Below, piece by piece: positions 12,516-24,372 of a stretch of 64,000 nt of DNA. The DNA is from Acanthochromis polyacanthus (Eukaryota; Chordata; Actinopteri; Pomacentridae): NCBI RefSeq assembly GCF_021347895.1, contig NC_067136.1, positions 3,183,970 to 3,247,969 on the forward strand. Direction: 5' to 3'. A program made the translations under genes and the position numbers. How positions within the stretch are numbered: the first letter of the stretch is position 1; each line of letters begins with the position of its first letter. Under the pieces are notes generated by a model. It had not been told where the DNA came from and made no database searches. It saw only the letters and a list, made by a program, of their open reading frames with translations.

Positions 12516-14182
12516 CAGTGTTGGGCAGTAACGTCACTACAAATAGCGTTGTTAGTAGTTTAACTACATTTTTCTGTAACGACGTGGTAGCGTCGTTGTT
12601 TACAAAATCAAAAAACGTTTCAACAGCTTAGCTGATCTTTTGGTCATGCAATAGTATCATAATCAATAATAACAATGATTAAAACTTAACATAATAAATA
12701 AGGGACAACTAATGTAAAGAAAAATAAGAGGAAACAAGAAGCCAAAGCAAACACAAAAGGACAACATCCAACAGTCAGCAGAAACGGTAGTGAACGCAAA
12801 AAGCTACATTTTAAAATGATGAATGTTGAACTGCTTGAAGCGGAGCTTTCTGCTCTGCTGCAGTCTCATCTCACACTTTTAAGGATCAGATAGTGACATC
12901 CTCTCCAAACGCCGACATGTCTGTGTCGACCAATAGAAGCAGAGGAACTGTTGATGTCGTCATTCAACAATCCCTTCCTGCGACTTCACTGGATCCACAC
13001 ACACAGACGCTCGCTTCAGTTCACTGAGAGATGGCAGAGAAGGAGTCAGAGTCACCGTGGCCCTACCTAAATAGTTATCAGTTTTTGTGAAAAAACGGAG
13101 AAAAGTTGTTTTCAGATGCCTACTGTGCCAGCCCAAGGCAAAGTTTCTGTCAACTTCAAAGACGTCAAATACAAATCAGAGAACCCATATACAGGTGACT
13201 ACCGAATATGTACAACCAGCAGCAGTTAGCTAACCACCACATGTCAACCGCAGTATAAGATGCACACACAAACAAGCTACTTTTAGACATCTAAACTTCG
13301 CGTGGCAGTAAATTAATTAAATTAACCGTAAGGTTGTGGTGGCAGTGTGTGAATATGTATAAATTGGGGGATTAAATAATTAAACTGATACATATAGGAG
13401 GGAAGAGGTATGGGAGAAAACGAGGTAACAGTAAAACCAAAATCTGTCTTCTTCAGTATTACTGTTAACACTAATGAGCAAATGGCTGAAAAAAATAACA
13501 GAAAGGGAAACAAAAGTGATGGCATAAATGATTAAATATCTTAATCTTACACTCAAGACCAAAATTGAGTTAAGTAGTAGTGGATACAGCGCTTTGGGAA
13601 AGCATTGAATGATTTTACATAGATATTAGACTTAAGAAATAAAACTTGATTTAATACCCAACGTGAATACCCAAATTATGTATAAAATTGTCTTACTATA
13701 ATATTGCTTACTTTATATGGAAATGATATCAAATGTAACCTATTATACCCTCCAATGTAAGTGGTGTGTTAATATAAGCTACTGCAACTTAATTATCAGA
13801 TACATTATGTCTGCAATACAAACTAAAAAGAAAATCAAAACAATGATTTCTAATGTTAAAAGGTTGATTCATTTTAAATATAGCTCCACATATTCCTCAG
13901 TGTATCAACTTACTAAGTTTGGAGCACTGAGAACAAAAATGATGGTTTAATAATAAACAAGTCAGCATTTTCTTGTCTCTGTTTGACTGACTTCATTAGT
14001 CCCTGAAATTTTTTGGTAAGAAAAAAAGTAACTTGAATGTATTAAGCTACTTTGGCCATATTGCTGTAGCTTAGCTTGCTACATTTCTGTGGGTCATAGC
14101 TTCAGTGTAGTGAAGCTTGATTTAACACAGAGTAGCTGGTAGCTTAGCTCATTACAGTTTCCAAGTAGCTTGCCCAACACTG
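12516..14182 (+). mobile_element. hAT transposon, non-autonomous or decayed, with 8-bp target duplication
   Basis: The left end is cagtgttgggcagtaacg and the right end is ttgcccaacactg, so the TIR core CAGTGTTGGGCA is present at both ends. The flanking bases 12508-12515 and 14183-14190 are both gctgtagg, an exact 8-bp target duplication as expected for hAT transposition. The element is 1667 bp, too short for a full transposase. It keeps only a relic of a BED-finger exon (separate entry). It inserted into a Tc1-like relic whose two halves lie on either side. Confidence 0.93.
13031..13194 (+). pseudogene. BED zinc-finger exon relic of hAT transposase
   Basis: A start codon at 13031 is followed by a frame with WPYL. 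After an in-frame stop and a frame change, bases 13107-13190 encode a C-x2-C and a histidine (FRCLLCQ, then RTHIQ). This is the usual order of a BED-type zinc finger at the N terminus of hAT transposases. It ends at acag|gtgact, a plausible splice donor. The rest of the transposase, including the catalytic DDE and dimerisation region, is absent. Confidence 0.65.
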
Positions 14183-14400
14183 GCTGTAGGTATGGAAGAA
14201 AGTTTGCTGAAGAACCTGAGGAGAAGCCTGATGGATGTTGGAGAACATTCTTTGGTCAGGTGGAGATCAATGAGTTCAGATGGAGTCCAGCATGTTTGGT
14301 GAGAACCTGAGCAGGACCACCACAGTGGATGGAGAGTCCTGACAGTGCAGCTCTGAAGCCTGCCACGTTTACCGGCTTCCAAAGCAAACAATCAACCGCT
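14183..14400 (+). mobile_element. Tc1-like relic, distal half
   Basis: Continues the relic interrupted by the hAT element. 14230-14300 contains gagaacattctttggtcagg, a decayed ENILWSDE block carrying the first catalytic Asp. The pairing with the 8925 copy shows the pre-insertion sequence was continuous across the target duplication. Confidence 0.6.
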
Positions 14401-15084
14401 TTCAATCCCAAATCCATCATTAATCCTTTCATTTGTTCATTAGAGGAGGCTTTTATTTCTCATCTGTGTCCTGTTTTGTTAGCTGCACAAACATGTCTTT
14501 AAATCATTAGCGGCTGTTTAATTAACTCTGCTTAATCACTTCAGTGATTAAATAAAACATCAGGCTCCAAACTCATCAGCATGTGTTGTTAAAAGACGAG
14601 TGATCTGAGCGCTACATCAAAAGCTGCCCGGATGATTTATACTTTCTGCTCTTTTTTTCCCACTCCTCAAGGTTTCATCTCCTTTTAACCCTCATGAACA
14701 GCAGAGCGGGTGGAGATTTCACTCTGCACAGGGACTGATAATAAACCACCGATGCAGCCACAGTGTGTTCGTACCAACACTGTTCATTTCAGCATACCAC
14801 TGAGACGCTGGTTTTACTGCTCGGATACTGAACAGTATCTTCAAGGTGTTGTGCTCTTGTTCGTCTTATTTTGACAAAATGGACTTCAGGACAGGTGTTG
14901 AACCCGCTCAGATGTACAATGTTTATTCAGGGAAGGAAATATAATTGTTGAAATTTACCTGCAATTAAAAGAAAATAATGCACAACACTTTCATGGAAGA
15001 ATCATGGCAATGTACAGCCAAATACAGGTGTTTTTGTTTTGACAATTAGGGTAAAATTTAGAAGCACCGGACAGGTAAAAGGGA
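14401..15084. other. Unassigned sequence
   Basis: No exon or repeat is recognised. Confidence 0.4.
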
Positions 15085-15755
15085 CCAGAGAGTTTGTTAA
15101 ATGACTGAACATGACAAAGTAGTGGATTTCATTGGATTTTGGTTGATTTTTTTGTGAATATTCTTAAAGAAAATATGTTTTACTGATATATCTGTAATCA
15201 CTTTAGATATTTTTAGGATTTTTTGGGAAGATTTTGACTAATTTTTTGAAAATATTTACAAGAATTTTCTTGCCAAATTTGGGGGATTTTTTTAAATATA
15301 ACTTTGAAGGGAAACTTTTAAGGAATTATTGGAATTTTCCTCCTGAAGGTTTTGGATTTTTTTTGCTGATTTTTGGGGATTTTTTTCAGACGAGGAAACA
15401 ATATTTTTTGGTGCCTGTAAATAAAGACAGCAGAAGGGTTAAAACATCTCAAATTATGGAGGTTACATGGAAACAAATCTATTTTTGAGTGAAAAACAGA
15501 TTTTTTTTATTTTTAGCATATCTGGCTCATTTTAAGACACCTAAGCTTGACAATCCTGGTAAAATAGAGCTTAAAGTAAGTTTCCCCAGCTAATTTTAAG
15601 ATCTCAATATTCTAAATATCACATCTTATTTTGACAAATCTTACCAAGACATTATTATTTGTTCTATTGACAGATTTTTTCACTCATTTCAAGGTAAAAG
15701 ATTCCTTGAAAAAAGTTTTTTTTCTTGTTTTTTTAGAGGTGCATTTTTTCCAGTG
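15085..15755 (+). mobile_element. Interspersed element copy 3 (CACTG-ended family), 5'-truncated
   Basis: Same family and orientation as 8961-9903. From about 15120 it matches the interior of the nested TTAA-type element (ggaaacaatattttttggtg at about 15395). From about 15535 it matches the outer element, ending ttttttccagtg at 15755. A roughly 90-bp segment (15440-15535) is unique to this copy. Confidence 0.7.
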
Positions 15756-16859
15756 CACATTTTAAAAAGCTCTTTTTCTAGACATTTTGTAGTTTTTGTG
15801 ACATCTCTAAGACTTTTTCTTCTCGTCCCTCCAGTGCTGTGCTGTAGTATGTGGTCTTATACTGCATACAAACTACAGAACTTCACTGTTTGTTGGATTC
15901 AAACAGGGTTTAGAGGATTTTTCTGGCCTGTGATGCGAGGTTGATTCAGCCGTAGACAACTTGCAAAGACCTGAAGCATCGACTGTGCGTCCGGAGCGTT
16001 GATGATCACCCCTCGTCTGCTGTTTTACTCTTTTTATTCCAGCACATTAAACCTGATCAGACCAGATTTCATGAATTCCTTTTCGACAGCAGAATGGCCA
16101 CGTCTGTCGACAGGCAGGCTTGTACCGTTTACTCCCTCGCCCCGCAGTAAATGACATACTTACAGAAAATTGCTTTGCGCCGTCATAAAATAGCCCTTAA
16201 TACGTCTGAATCCGACCTGCCAGTCCAGCTCTGCAGCCTGTAATTCATAATGAAATTGCAATCCAGCGTTTGGTTACAAGGGTCAACAGCACCGGCTCCG
16301 TCCAGGAATACCAACTATTATCCCATCAGCTCAACAAAAAACTGACTGAAAAATAAGCTCTTCCTTACTGCCATCTCTCTCCATCTCCCTCTTCTGTTGT
16401 TGCTCTCTAAATCCTCCTCTTCGCTCCCCACAGTTTTGGATCAATAACTCCCTCCATCAGCCTTTATTTCCCTCTTACCTGTTGTTTTCATCTCCTCCTC
16501 TCTCTTACAGCAGTCGATAACCACATCAAGACAAGACAAAGTCAAATTACACTCCTTTGAAGCTCTCAATCTGATTTAATGCAAAGCAATCATCGCTCAC
16601 ACCTGGGTTCCTCATCTTTGGACATTTTTCTCCATATTTTCTGCTTAACGGACTCTATAAACACCGCTATGTTGTTCTGTCAAACCTACTTACTGCTCCA
16701 CACCTCTGAGACAGCAATTCTATTTCTACGTTGAACACTTGTGTTTTCTCTCACAAACAGTCAATAACATTCACTTTACAAAGACTCTAATGAAAACTCC
16801 AGCCCCTCAGTAGAAACGTAATACAACCAAAGTGAACCCAGCTGTGTTCCCTGAAACTA
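15756..16859. other. Unassigned sequence
   Basis: More balanced base composition than its neighbours and free of the minisatellite families. No frame or splice pattern convinced me of an exon. Confidence 0.4.
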
Positions 16860-17720
16860 AACTGTGATTTCCAATCAGATAAACAGCATGAACAAGCTTC
16901 TGAGCTGAGCTGTTATCAGCACAACCTTCTCAGTTTTGGAAGTAAGGGTTGTGTCTGTCTGCATGTCGCCTTAAAATGTGGGCAAATGACATCATAATTT
17001 GTGTAAAACGCGTCAAACTTTATTCCACTATTTGTTAGAATTCATCTGAAATGACTCAAAATTTGTCCAATAACTCCAAACTAGGCCATAATTGTTTAAA
17101 ATTGTCCAAAAGGACTTGTGAAATTGACAAAAATAATAAAAACCTGTCTACAATTACCCAATAATGGTCCAAATTTGCTGAAAATAGGTCAAAAACTGTT
17201 CAAATGACTCAAAATTTGTCAAATAACTCCAAACTAGGCCATAATTGTTTAAAATTCTCTAAAGGGACTTGGAAAATTGTCAAAAAATCATAAAAATCCG
17301 TGTACAATTACCCAAAAATGGTCCAAATTTGCTGAAAATAGGTCAACAAACTGTTCAAATGACTCAAAGATTGTCCAAGATGATGGAAAGCTCATCCGAG
17401 TCCACCTGTGATTTCTTATCAGCCAAGCAGCATGAACATGGTTCTAAAATGAGCTGTGGTCACAGAACTTTCTGAGGTCTGGACCGATGGACTGACATCA
17501 CACTTACATCACGGCTTCACATGGAACTGAGCAGAGAAAGTGAGAAATCTGACTGTGATACTTCACAGGTAGGGAAAAGGACGGAAACAGGCTCAAATAA
17601 GACCAAAATGACCAGCTGAAAAACTCAACTTCCAGACAAACATTTGCTGAAGAACATGAGCAGAAGCCTGATGGATGATGGAGAACGTTCTTTGGTCAGA
17701 TGAAGACACATTTACTGACC
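16860..17720 (+). mobile_element. Tc1-like relic with family A minisatellite insertion
   Basis: Phrases shared with the other relics of this group are at 16870-16950 and 17420-17560. 17670-17705 contains gagaacgttctttggtcaga, the ENVLWSDE block. Family A repeats occupy about 17030-17370, including a near-exact ~120-bp local duplication (17050-17170 against 17190-17310). Confidence 0.6.
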
Positions 17721-17721
17721 T

Positions 17722-19025
17722 GGGGCCTCATTTATAAAACATTGCGTAGGATTCATACTAAAGTTTGCGTACGCCTATAATACGAAAAGGGTGTATGCCC
17801 TTCACCCCTGATTTATAAAACTGTGCGTAAGCACAGCTGCATGCAATTTCTTGATAAATCACACACCAGCTGGAAGATTGCACAGGTGGATCCACCTCAC
17901 ATTCCGCCCACAACACACCCACATTTTACCATGAATGGTCAATGCAAAGTAACTCATGAATGTATCTGTATATAAATAAGCTGCTGATCCACGGCATTTC
18001 ACGCAGCGCCGGCCGGCAGTCTTTTCACTGCTGTGCGTCAGGATGAATGAATCATGTGTGACCCAGGCCACCGTGCCACTAAATTTGTTATGATCATGTA
18101 CAAATAATTTGTAAACTGATTGAATGTACATTTTTTCGGTTCACATAGACAAATTCATTTTCACTCGGGGTTTGTGGTGTGAAGCATGTGTGCCTGTACA
18201 GGGCTGATTAATGGTTGGACGCTCATCCCATTCGGCCGTATATGGATAAATAAACAAAATTCTTTACTTTTTTTTTTTTTGCCTTTTTACTGTGATAGTT
18301 GCAGTGAAGAGTGACAGGAAATGGGGAGAAGAGTAGGGGGAAGACATGCATAAAAGTGCCGCGGGCAGGAATCGAACCCGGGCCACTGCGTCGGAGATCA
18401 CCCCTACAAATGGGTCTTCTGCTTTCCCCGATGAGCCGTACGGGATCAGTAAGCAAAATTATTTAATAAAGATCACCGCACCGGCCCCAGATGTGGACCG
18501 GCCCTTCGGTCAAACGACCGAATGAAATAACGTTCAATCCGCCCCTGTTGATATATGAACATAGTTCTGCAAATACAGTCGTCGGCCGAATGACGCACGA
18601 TATGAACATCTACAACAATGAGGGTTTATGATTATCCGGCTCTACAAGTCTAATATGTGATAACAATAAAGGTTTGAGATCAATCTGGTTTCAATTCTCC
18701 ACTTCATCCTCCGGCACTGCCGTTCCCTCTGTCTCCAAAATGTGCTTAAGCAAGCATCAAAGTTGGCGCACCGGTGCGCACATTCTCACGCCAAGTTTTT
18801 TTTTAGAAATCACAACGTACACAGCGTACGCCACTTTCTACGCAAAGTTTGTGATTTACGCAATGTTTTGTGCGTAAGCAAGCATCAAGAATCAAGGTTG
18901 GCAAACCGGTGCGCACATTCTCACGCCAAGTTTGTTTTTATAAATCACAACCTTTGAGTAGAAAGTGGCGTACGCCACTTTCTAGCCCTGTTTTGTGCGT
19001 ACGCAAGCTTTATAGATGAGGCCCC
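17722..19025. mobile_element. 1.3-kb DNA transposon with GGGGCCTCAT termini
   Basis: The left end is ggggcctcatttataaaaca. The right end is agctttatagatgaggcccc, the imperfect inverse. Inside both ends the sequence is rich in gcgtacgc palindromes, and a segment of about 100 bp near the right end (18755-18830) is repeated at 18885-18955. No transposase is seen, so it is probably non-autonomous. A SINE is inserted at 18262-18453. The target duplication is not clear, and the superfamily is left open. Confidence 0.8.
18262..18453 (-). mobile_element. tRNA-derived SINE
   Basis: Read on the minus strand, a tRNA-like head (B box gggttcgattcctgcccg at about 18363-18380) is followed by a pyrimidine-rich body (catttcctgtcactcttcac) and an aaggcaaaaaaaaaaa tail. 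Bases 18255-18261 and 18454-18460 both read caaaatt, a 7-bp target duplication consistent with LINE-driven retroposition. The pol III B box is well kept. The A box is degraded, so it is not a functional tRNA. Confidence 0.85.
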
Positions 19026-19029
19026 AGGA

Positions 19030-19496
19030 CTACAACAGTCGACTCTTACTGCATACTGATTTAACTTCTATTTCTACCTATACTGCACATTTTTGAGCTA
19101 TAATTTAACTATATTGCACAGATTGTTCATATTTACCACAGATTTTGTTTCTATTTTCTCTATATTGCATTAATTCCATCAATACTGCACAGATTTTATG
19201 TGTACTTTACCCTTATTGTGCAGATTTTACATGCATTTCACAATTTTCATCTATATTTTTCCTACATTGCACATATTTTATCAATATTCTGTCTATGTTG
19301 CATAAATTCCACCTATATTGTTCAGATTATATCTAGATTTTTACCCTTATTGGACACTGATTTTACCTATACTTCACATTTTTATCTACACATTTTTTTA
19401 TCTATATTGCATATAATTTTGTATTTACTGCACAAATTTCACCAATATTTCACATTTTATATCTATATTTTTTATCTGTTTTGCACATATTTGATC
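19030..19496. repeat. Degenerate ~22-bp minisatellite, family D
   Basis: Units like ctatattgcacagattttat repeat about twenty times. The array continues after the Tc1 element at 20753-21005, so the transposon split one array. Confidence 0.75.
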
Positions 19497-19498
19497 TA

Positions 19499-20750
19499 CA
19501 CCATATTTCCAAAAGTATTCGCTCACCTGCCTTGACTCTCATATGAACATCAGTGACATCCCATTCCTAATCCATAGGATTCAATATGACGTTGGTCCAA
19601 ACTTTGCTGCGAGAACAGCTTCAAGTCTTCTGGGAAGGCTGTCCACAAGGTTTAGGAACGTGTTTATGGGAATTTCTGACCATTCTTCCAGAAGCTCATT
19701 TGTGAGGTCACACACTGATGTTGGACCAGAAGGTCTGGCTCTCAGTCTCTGCTCTAATTCATCCCAAAGGTGTTCTATCGGGCTGAGGTCAGGACTCTGT
19801 GCAGGCCAGTCAAGATCATCCACAGCAGACTCTGTCATCCATGTCTTTATGGACCTTGCTTTGTGCACTGGTGCACAGTCATGTTGGAAGAGGAAGGGGC
19901 CAGCTCCAAACTGTTCCCACAAAGCTGGGAGCATGGAATTGTCCAAAATGTCTTGGTATGCTGAAGCATTCAGAGTTCCTTTCACTGGAACTAAGGAGCC
20001 AAGCCCAACTCCTGAAAAACAAGCCCACACCATGATCCCCCCTCCACCAAACTTTACACTTGGCACAATGCAGTCCAACAAGTCTGGTTGTCCTGGCAAC
20101 CGCCAAACCCAGACTGGTCCATCAGATTGCCAGATGGAGAAGCGTGATTGGTCACTCCAGAGAAGGCGTCTCCACTGCTCTAGAGTCCAGTGGCGGCCTG
20201 CTTTACACCACTGCATCCCACGCTTTGCATTGCACTTGGTGATGTACGGCTTGGATGCAGCTGCTCAGCCATGGAAACCCATTCCATGAAGCTCTCTGCT
20301 GAAGCTCTGTTCTTGAGCTAATCTGAAGGCCACATGAAGTTTGAAGGTCTATAGTGATTGACTCTGCAGAAAGTTGGCCACCTCTTGGCACTATGTGCCT
20401 CAGCATCCGCTGACCCCGCTCCATCAGTTTACGTGGCCGACCACTTGGTGGCTGAGTTGCTGTCGTTCCCACACACTTCCACTTTCTTATAACACAGCTG
20501 ACAGTTGACTGTGGAATATTTAGGAGTGAGGAAATGTCACGACTGGATTTGTTGCACAGGTGGCATCCTATCACAGTTCTACGCTGGAATTCACTGAGGT
20601 CCTGAGAGCGACCCATTCTTTCACTAATGTTTGTAAAAGCAGTCTGCATGCCCAGCTGCTTGATTTTATACACCTGTGGCCATGGAAGTGATTGGAACAC
20701 CTGGTTCTGATTATTTGGATGAATGAGCCAATACTTTTGGTAATAAAGTA
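19499..20750 (-). mobile_element. Near-full-length Tc1/mariner transposon
   Basis: The ends are caccatatttccaaaagtat and, inverted, tactttattaccaaaagtat. They share the CCAAAAGTATT-GCTCA core, and both flanks are TA (19497-19498 and 20751-20752), the Tc1 target. The length of 1252 bp fits a complete Tc1 with one transposase gene. It sits in the middle of a family D minisatellite array. Confidence 0.92.
19581..20616 (-). pseudogene. Tc1-like transposase, inactivated
   Basis: Reading starts at the ATG at 20616 (MGRSQDLSEFQ) and shows the paired-type helix-turn-helix DNA-binding region and the GRPRK linker. After a frameshift near 20290-20310 the catalytic domain follows in another frame. The DDE residues are visible: Asp in WSDQSRFS, Asp in [10 protein letters not shown], and Glu in [11 protein letters not shown]. 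The frame ends GPTSY-stop at 19581. In the frame expected between the two halves there is also a stop codon at 20265-20267. The total length of about 345 codons matches the family. The protein would cut and paste the element at TA sites, but this copy cannot make it. Confidence 0.9.
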
Positions 20751-20752
20751 TA

Positions 20753-21005
20753 TATCGCACCGATATCATGTATATTTTTACCCTTGTTGCACAAATTAGA
20801 CTTTTTTCACAGATTTTCTATACATATTTTACCTATATTGCATATTTTTGAGCTACATTTTATCTATATTTCACAGATTTTATTTAAATTTAACTATATT
20901 ACACAGATTGTAACTTTATTCTACATATTTGATCTGATTTTAACATTTTTTGCACAAATATTTACCAGTATATCACAGATCTTATCTATGGTTTATCTAT
21001 ATTTT
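20753..21005. repeat. Family D minisatellite, second half
   Basis: Continues the ~22-bp cacagattttatctatattg units interrupted by the Tc1 insertion. Confidence 0.7.
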
Positions 21006-21300
21006 TTAACTATAGCCTGATGGACTCTGAACTTTCTTTGGTCAAGATGAAGATAAATGAGTTCAGATGGATCCAGCATGTTTGGTCTGAACCTGACCAG
21101 GACTACCACAGTGAACGCATCGTCCATGGAGGTGTTTATTGATGCACCACAAACATCTGTGGAGAAACCACACTGACAAGAAGATTCAAAAAGAGGAATA
21201 ATAAACCATGAGAATCGTCCAAAGAACAAAATCACAGAAGAATTTCTTCTGAAGAAAAGTGAAAACTACAACCTGGACAAGTCTGTCTCCTGAATTTTAC
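21006..21300 (+). mobile_element. Tc1-like relic
   Basis: Shares its sequence with 14230-14330 (gatgaagataaatgagttca, catgtttggt). It ends near 21280 with aaaactacaacctggacaag, the same phrase that precedes the third catalytic block at 10280. Heavily decayed. Confidence 0.5.
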
Positions 21301-24011
21301 AGACCAAGGTAGTCCAACTGAAACATTAAACTATCTGTAAATGAATGAAAGCTCCTACTGTGGGCCCTGTATTTTAAATATAATAAATGTAAACTGCTAG
21401 TCTTTAATTTTACATCAGAGCACATATTCTGCTCAACTTAAAAGGAATCTTTTTACTGCGAGTTCAATTTTGGATCAGTGAAAAATGAAATATTACACAC
21501 CGGTGACCTCGCCTCTGTTGTGTACTGCCGATGTCAGCTTACTGGATCAACATTTCCGTTCACATTTTCCCTCCTTCTTCAAATACCCAGAGCTCAGAGG
21601 TAATCCTGCTCTGTGAGGCTGCGACACGACGAGCCGCTGAGACACTTTCGTTTCTTGCGTCATGCCTGAACACTCTTTCAATTAATTCAGCGGAGTTCCT
21701 CTGCAGATACGAGGAAGACGCTCAGGTTTGCTGTCCGTCACCCTGACGCCTTTGTGGGGGGAAAAGTGTCGAGCGGATGAGTCACCGCTCAGTTTAGACG
21801 ATGTTGAAGTGAGTCCTGAAGTCACAAATTAAGCTGCTTCATCAGCATCTTCAGCTTCAGTTCTACAGCCACCTTCACTTTTACTGGAACCAGAGCAGGT
21901 TTCAGCTCCTGTCGAATAATGACGCCTTCATCATGCACATCTGACATTTACTACATGGGTCATTCCTGAACTGGAGGACATTTGGGCTTCACAATATTTG
22001 AAAAACAAACCTTCTCTTTTTCAGGTTTCTGCTCCATATTAATGGAGTCAGTAATAAACCATCAAAGGCTTGATTGTGTCAGCTTACACATCAACGGTAC
22101 CATTTTTTCCCCATGTTTTATTTGGTGTTTGCTAACACTACTCTAATCACAGTAACAGGGTTGCTAATCCTTGCTAATGTTAGCTTTTTGGTGCAGACAT
22201 TTAGCTAGCTGTTGCTGCTGATCAAAAGGACAAGCTTACTGATGGAAAAAAGTGAAGAAAAACGATGCTACAGATGTGAATATCTTCGCAGAAACTGACT
22301 CCAGAATACACCTCTATAGTTGTTTTGTAATTCACATTCGTGGCTTTTAAAAGTAAGTATAATAGAAAGTGCATTTTTGTCTTTTTGTCTTATTTATACG
22401 CCGTTTTTGTGCGTTTTTCCGTTTTTTTGTTGTTGTTTAAGCAGAATCACATGACAGAAGCCAATATTTTTGATAGCAATCTAGTTTGTTTTATAATTCG
22501 GCAGCGATTTGTACGTTAAGTGAAAAAATAAATCTGTTCCTTCATTCTATAATAGAGACCATTTCTACCATCTATTGCACTAAAAAAAAATGCTTAAACG
22601 CAGAAAACGATATATCTGTGATTTTTTTTTTTTTAATCTGTGTGGCTGGGGTACATTTTCATTTTAGTTTGAACAAAACAAGTCATCAAACAGCAAATTC
22701 TAAAAATTGCATTATTATCTTTTTGTTTTACTGCTGGTTTTGTTCTCACGTACTGGAATTGGAATTTTAATATTATTCAAACTGAATAGCTTCACTTTGG
22801 GCTTTCGTTCATTTTATTCTGAGAAAATTAGTTTTGTGTTGAGTCACATGGCATTGGCTGATGTTAAATTATGATTTTTAACTGCTCAGCGATGCCAAGG
22901 AGAGAATAGGATGCACCCAAAACTTTAACTTATGACCTTGCATTGACGATAAATGAGAGTTTACTGCATCACTGAACACATTCTGAATACATTTATCTAA
23001 AAATCACTCAAGCACACTGTAGTTTTGATGCTGTTTGGTGTCAAAATTATGCAAAGTGATTGTAAAAAATGTGTCAATTAAAACCACTGGGGCTTGTTTA
23101 ACTGAACAAAGAGAGACAGTAGAAAATCTGTGTTTAAACTGCTAAACAGGACAAATGTTTTGTTTTCGAGATATTCAAATGATGAGATTGTAATGAAACA
23201 AAACGTACGTTAAGTCTGGCGTCTTGGGGACCTACATGTAAATAAGGTGTTAAATCTGCATTTATCTTGTGCTTCAGCTGGAAGACAAACCAAACCTGAG
23301 AGCTCAGTCTGTGTACAAGATGCATTCAACGTTGGAAAGGTCCTTGAACTCAGATCACCCGTGAAGATTTGCGTACTTTCATTTACCACTAATTTAGCAT
23401 AACAGCGTACACACAATCACGTTTGTAGCACATCTGAGGACCATGTTCTAATGTTAACACAAAATAAAATGAAATGATTTGGCTTATGGGGACTTCCTTT
23501 TTGTCCTCAAAATGTCACTGTGCAAGCACATCGCATCCCCACAAAGACTGTAGATAACGGCGGTCACACACGTCTTAACCCACGATACTTGTGAGGACCC
23601 ACAGTGGCTCTCATCTTTAAAGGGACCATCTGTAATCTTTGGGAAAATCACAAGATGTGATGTAATACTAAAAAATTATATACTGATGAAATTACATTTT
23701 GTGTCCTTGTGAGATGCACAGGATTTTTTTTTTAAAAAGAGGCTAGATTTATTTCTTGAACATTCAAACAGCTTAACAAAGTGATCTGGGTTACTGTTTA
23801 GCATTATGTTTAAATATTTGTTTATAACTTTAAGAGTTGTAAGAATTTCTCCTCTGATCTTACATTTGATGATGAGACAGAAACTGTTTTAGTCATTTTC
23901 TATTTAATTCAATTAATAAAAATGCTAATTCTTATCAATTTAATGTAAGTTTATTTTCAATTTAATGGATTTATGGACATTTGTTTGCATTTCTGTTTGT
24001 CCTGCTGAATG
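21301..24011. other. Unassigned 2.7 kb, no recognisable gene or repeat
   Basis: Ordinary AT-rich sequence with a few homopolymer runs. I looked for exon-like open frames with flanking splice sites on both strands and found none that I trust. Confidence 0.4.
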
Positions 24012-24013
24012 TA

Positions 24014-24370
24014 CATTACCGTTGAAAAGTCTGGGGGTCACTCAGACAATTTCATGTTTTCCATGAAAACTCCCACTTTTATTCATGTGCTAACATAACT
24101 GCACAAGGGTTTTCTAATCATCAATGAGCCTTTCAACAGCATTAGCTAACACAATGTAGCATTAGAACACAGGAGTGATGGTTGCTGGAAATGTTCCTCT
24201 GTACCCCTATGGAGATATTCATTAAAAATCAGCTGTTTACAGCTAGAATAGTCATTTACCATATTACTGTCTGGATTTATGATTCATTTAATGCTATCTT
24301 CATTGAAAAAATGCTTTTCTTTCAAAAATAAAGGCATTTCTTTGTGACGTCAAACTTTTGAAAAGTAGTG
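24014..24370. mobile_element. TA-flanked MITE
   Basis: Left end cattaccgttgaaaagtctg, right end caaacttttgaaaagtagtg, with TA on both sides (24012-24013 and 24371-24372). The 357-bp element has TIRs of about 20 bp with a few mismatches and no coding potential. The TA target suggests a Tc1/mariner-driven non-autonomous family. Confidence 0.8.
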
Positions 24371-24372
24371 TA

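Noticed and set aside
18360..18450. tRNA gene (intact B box on the minus strand)
   Set aside because: The cloverleaf cannot be completed, and the head is joined to a SINE body, an A-rich tail and a target duplication.
19543..20289. 248-codon open frame on the plus strand
   Set aside because: It is antisense to the Tc1 transposase pseudogene and has no independent support.
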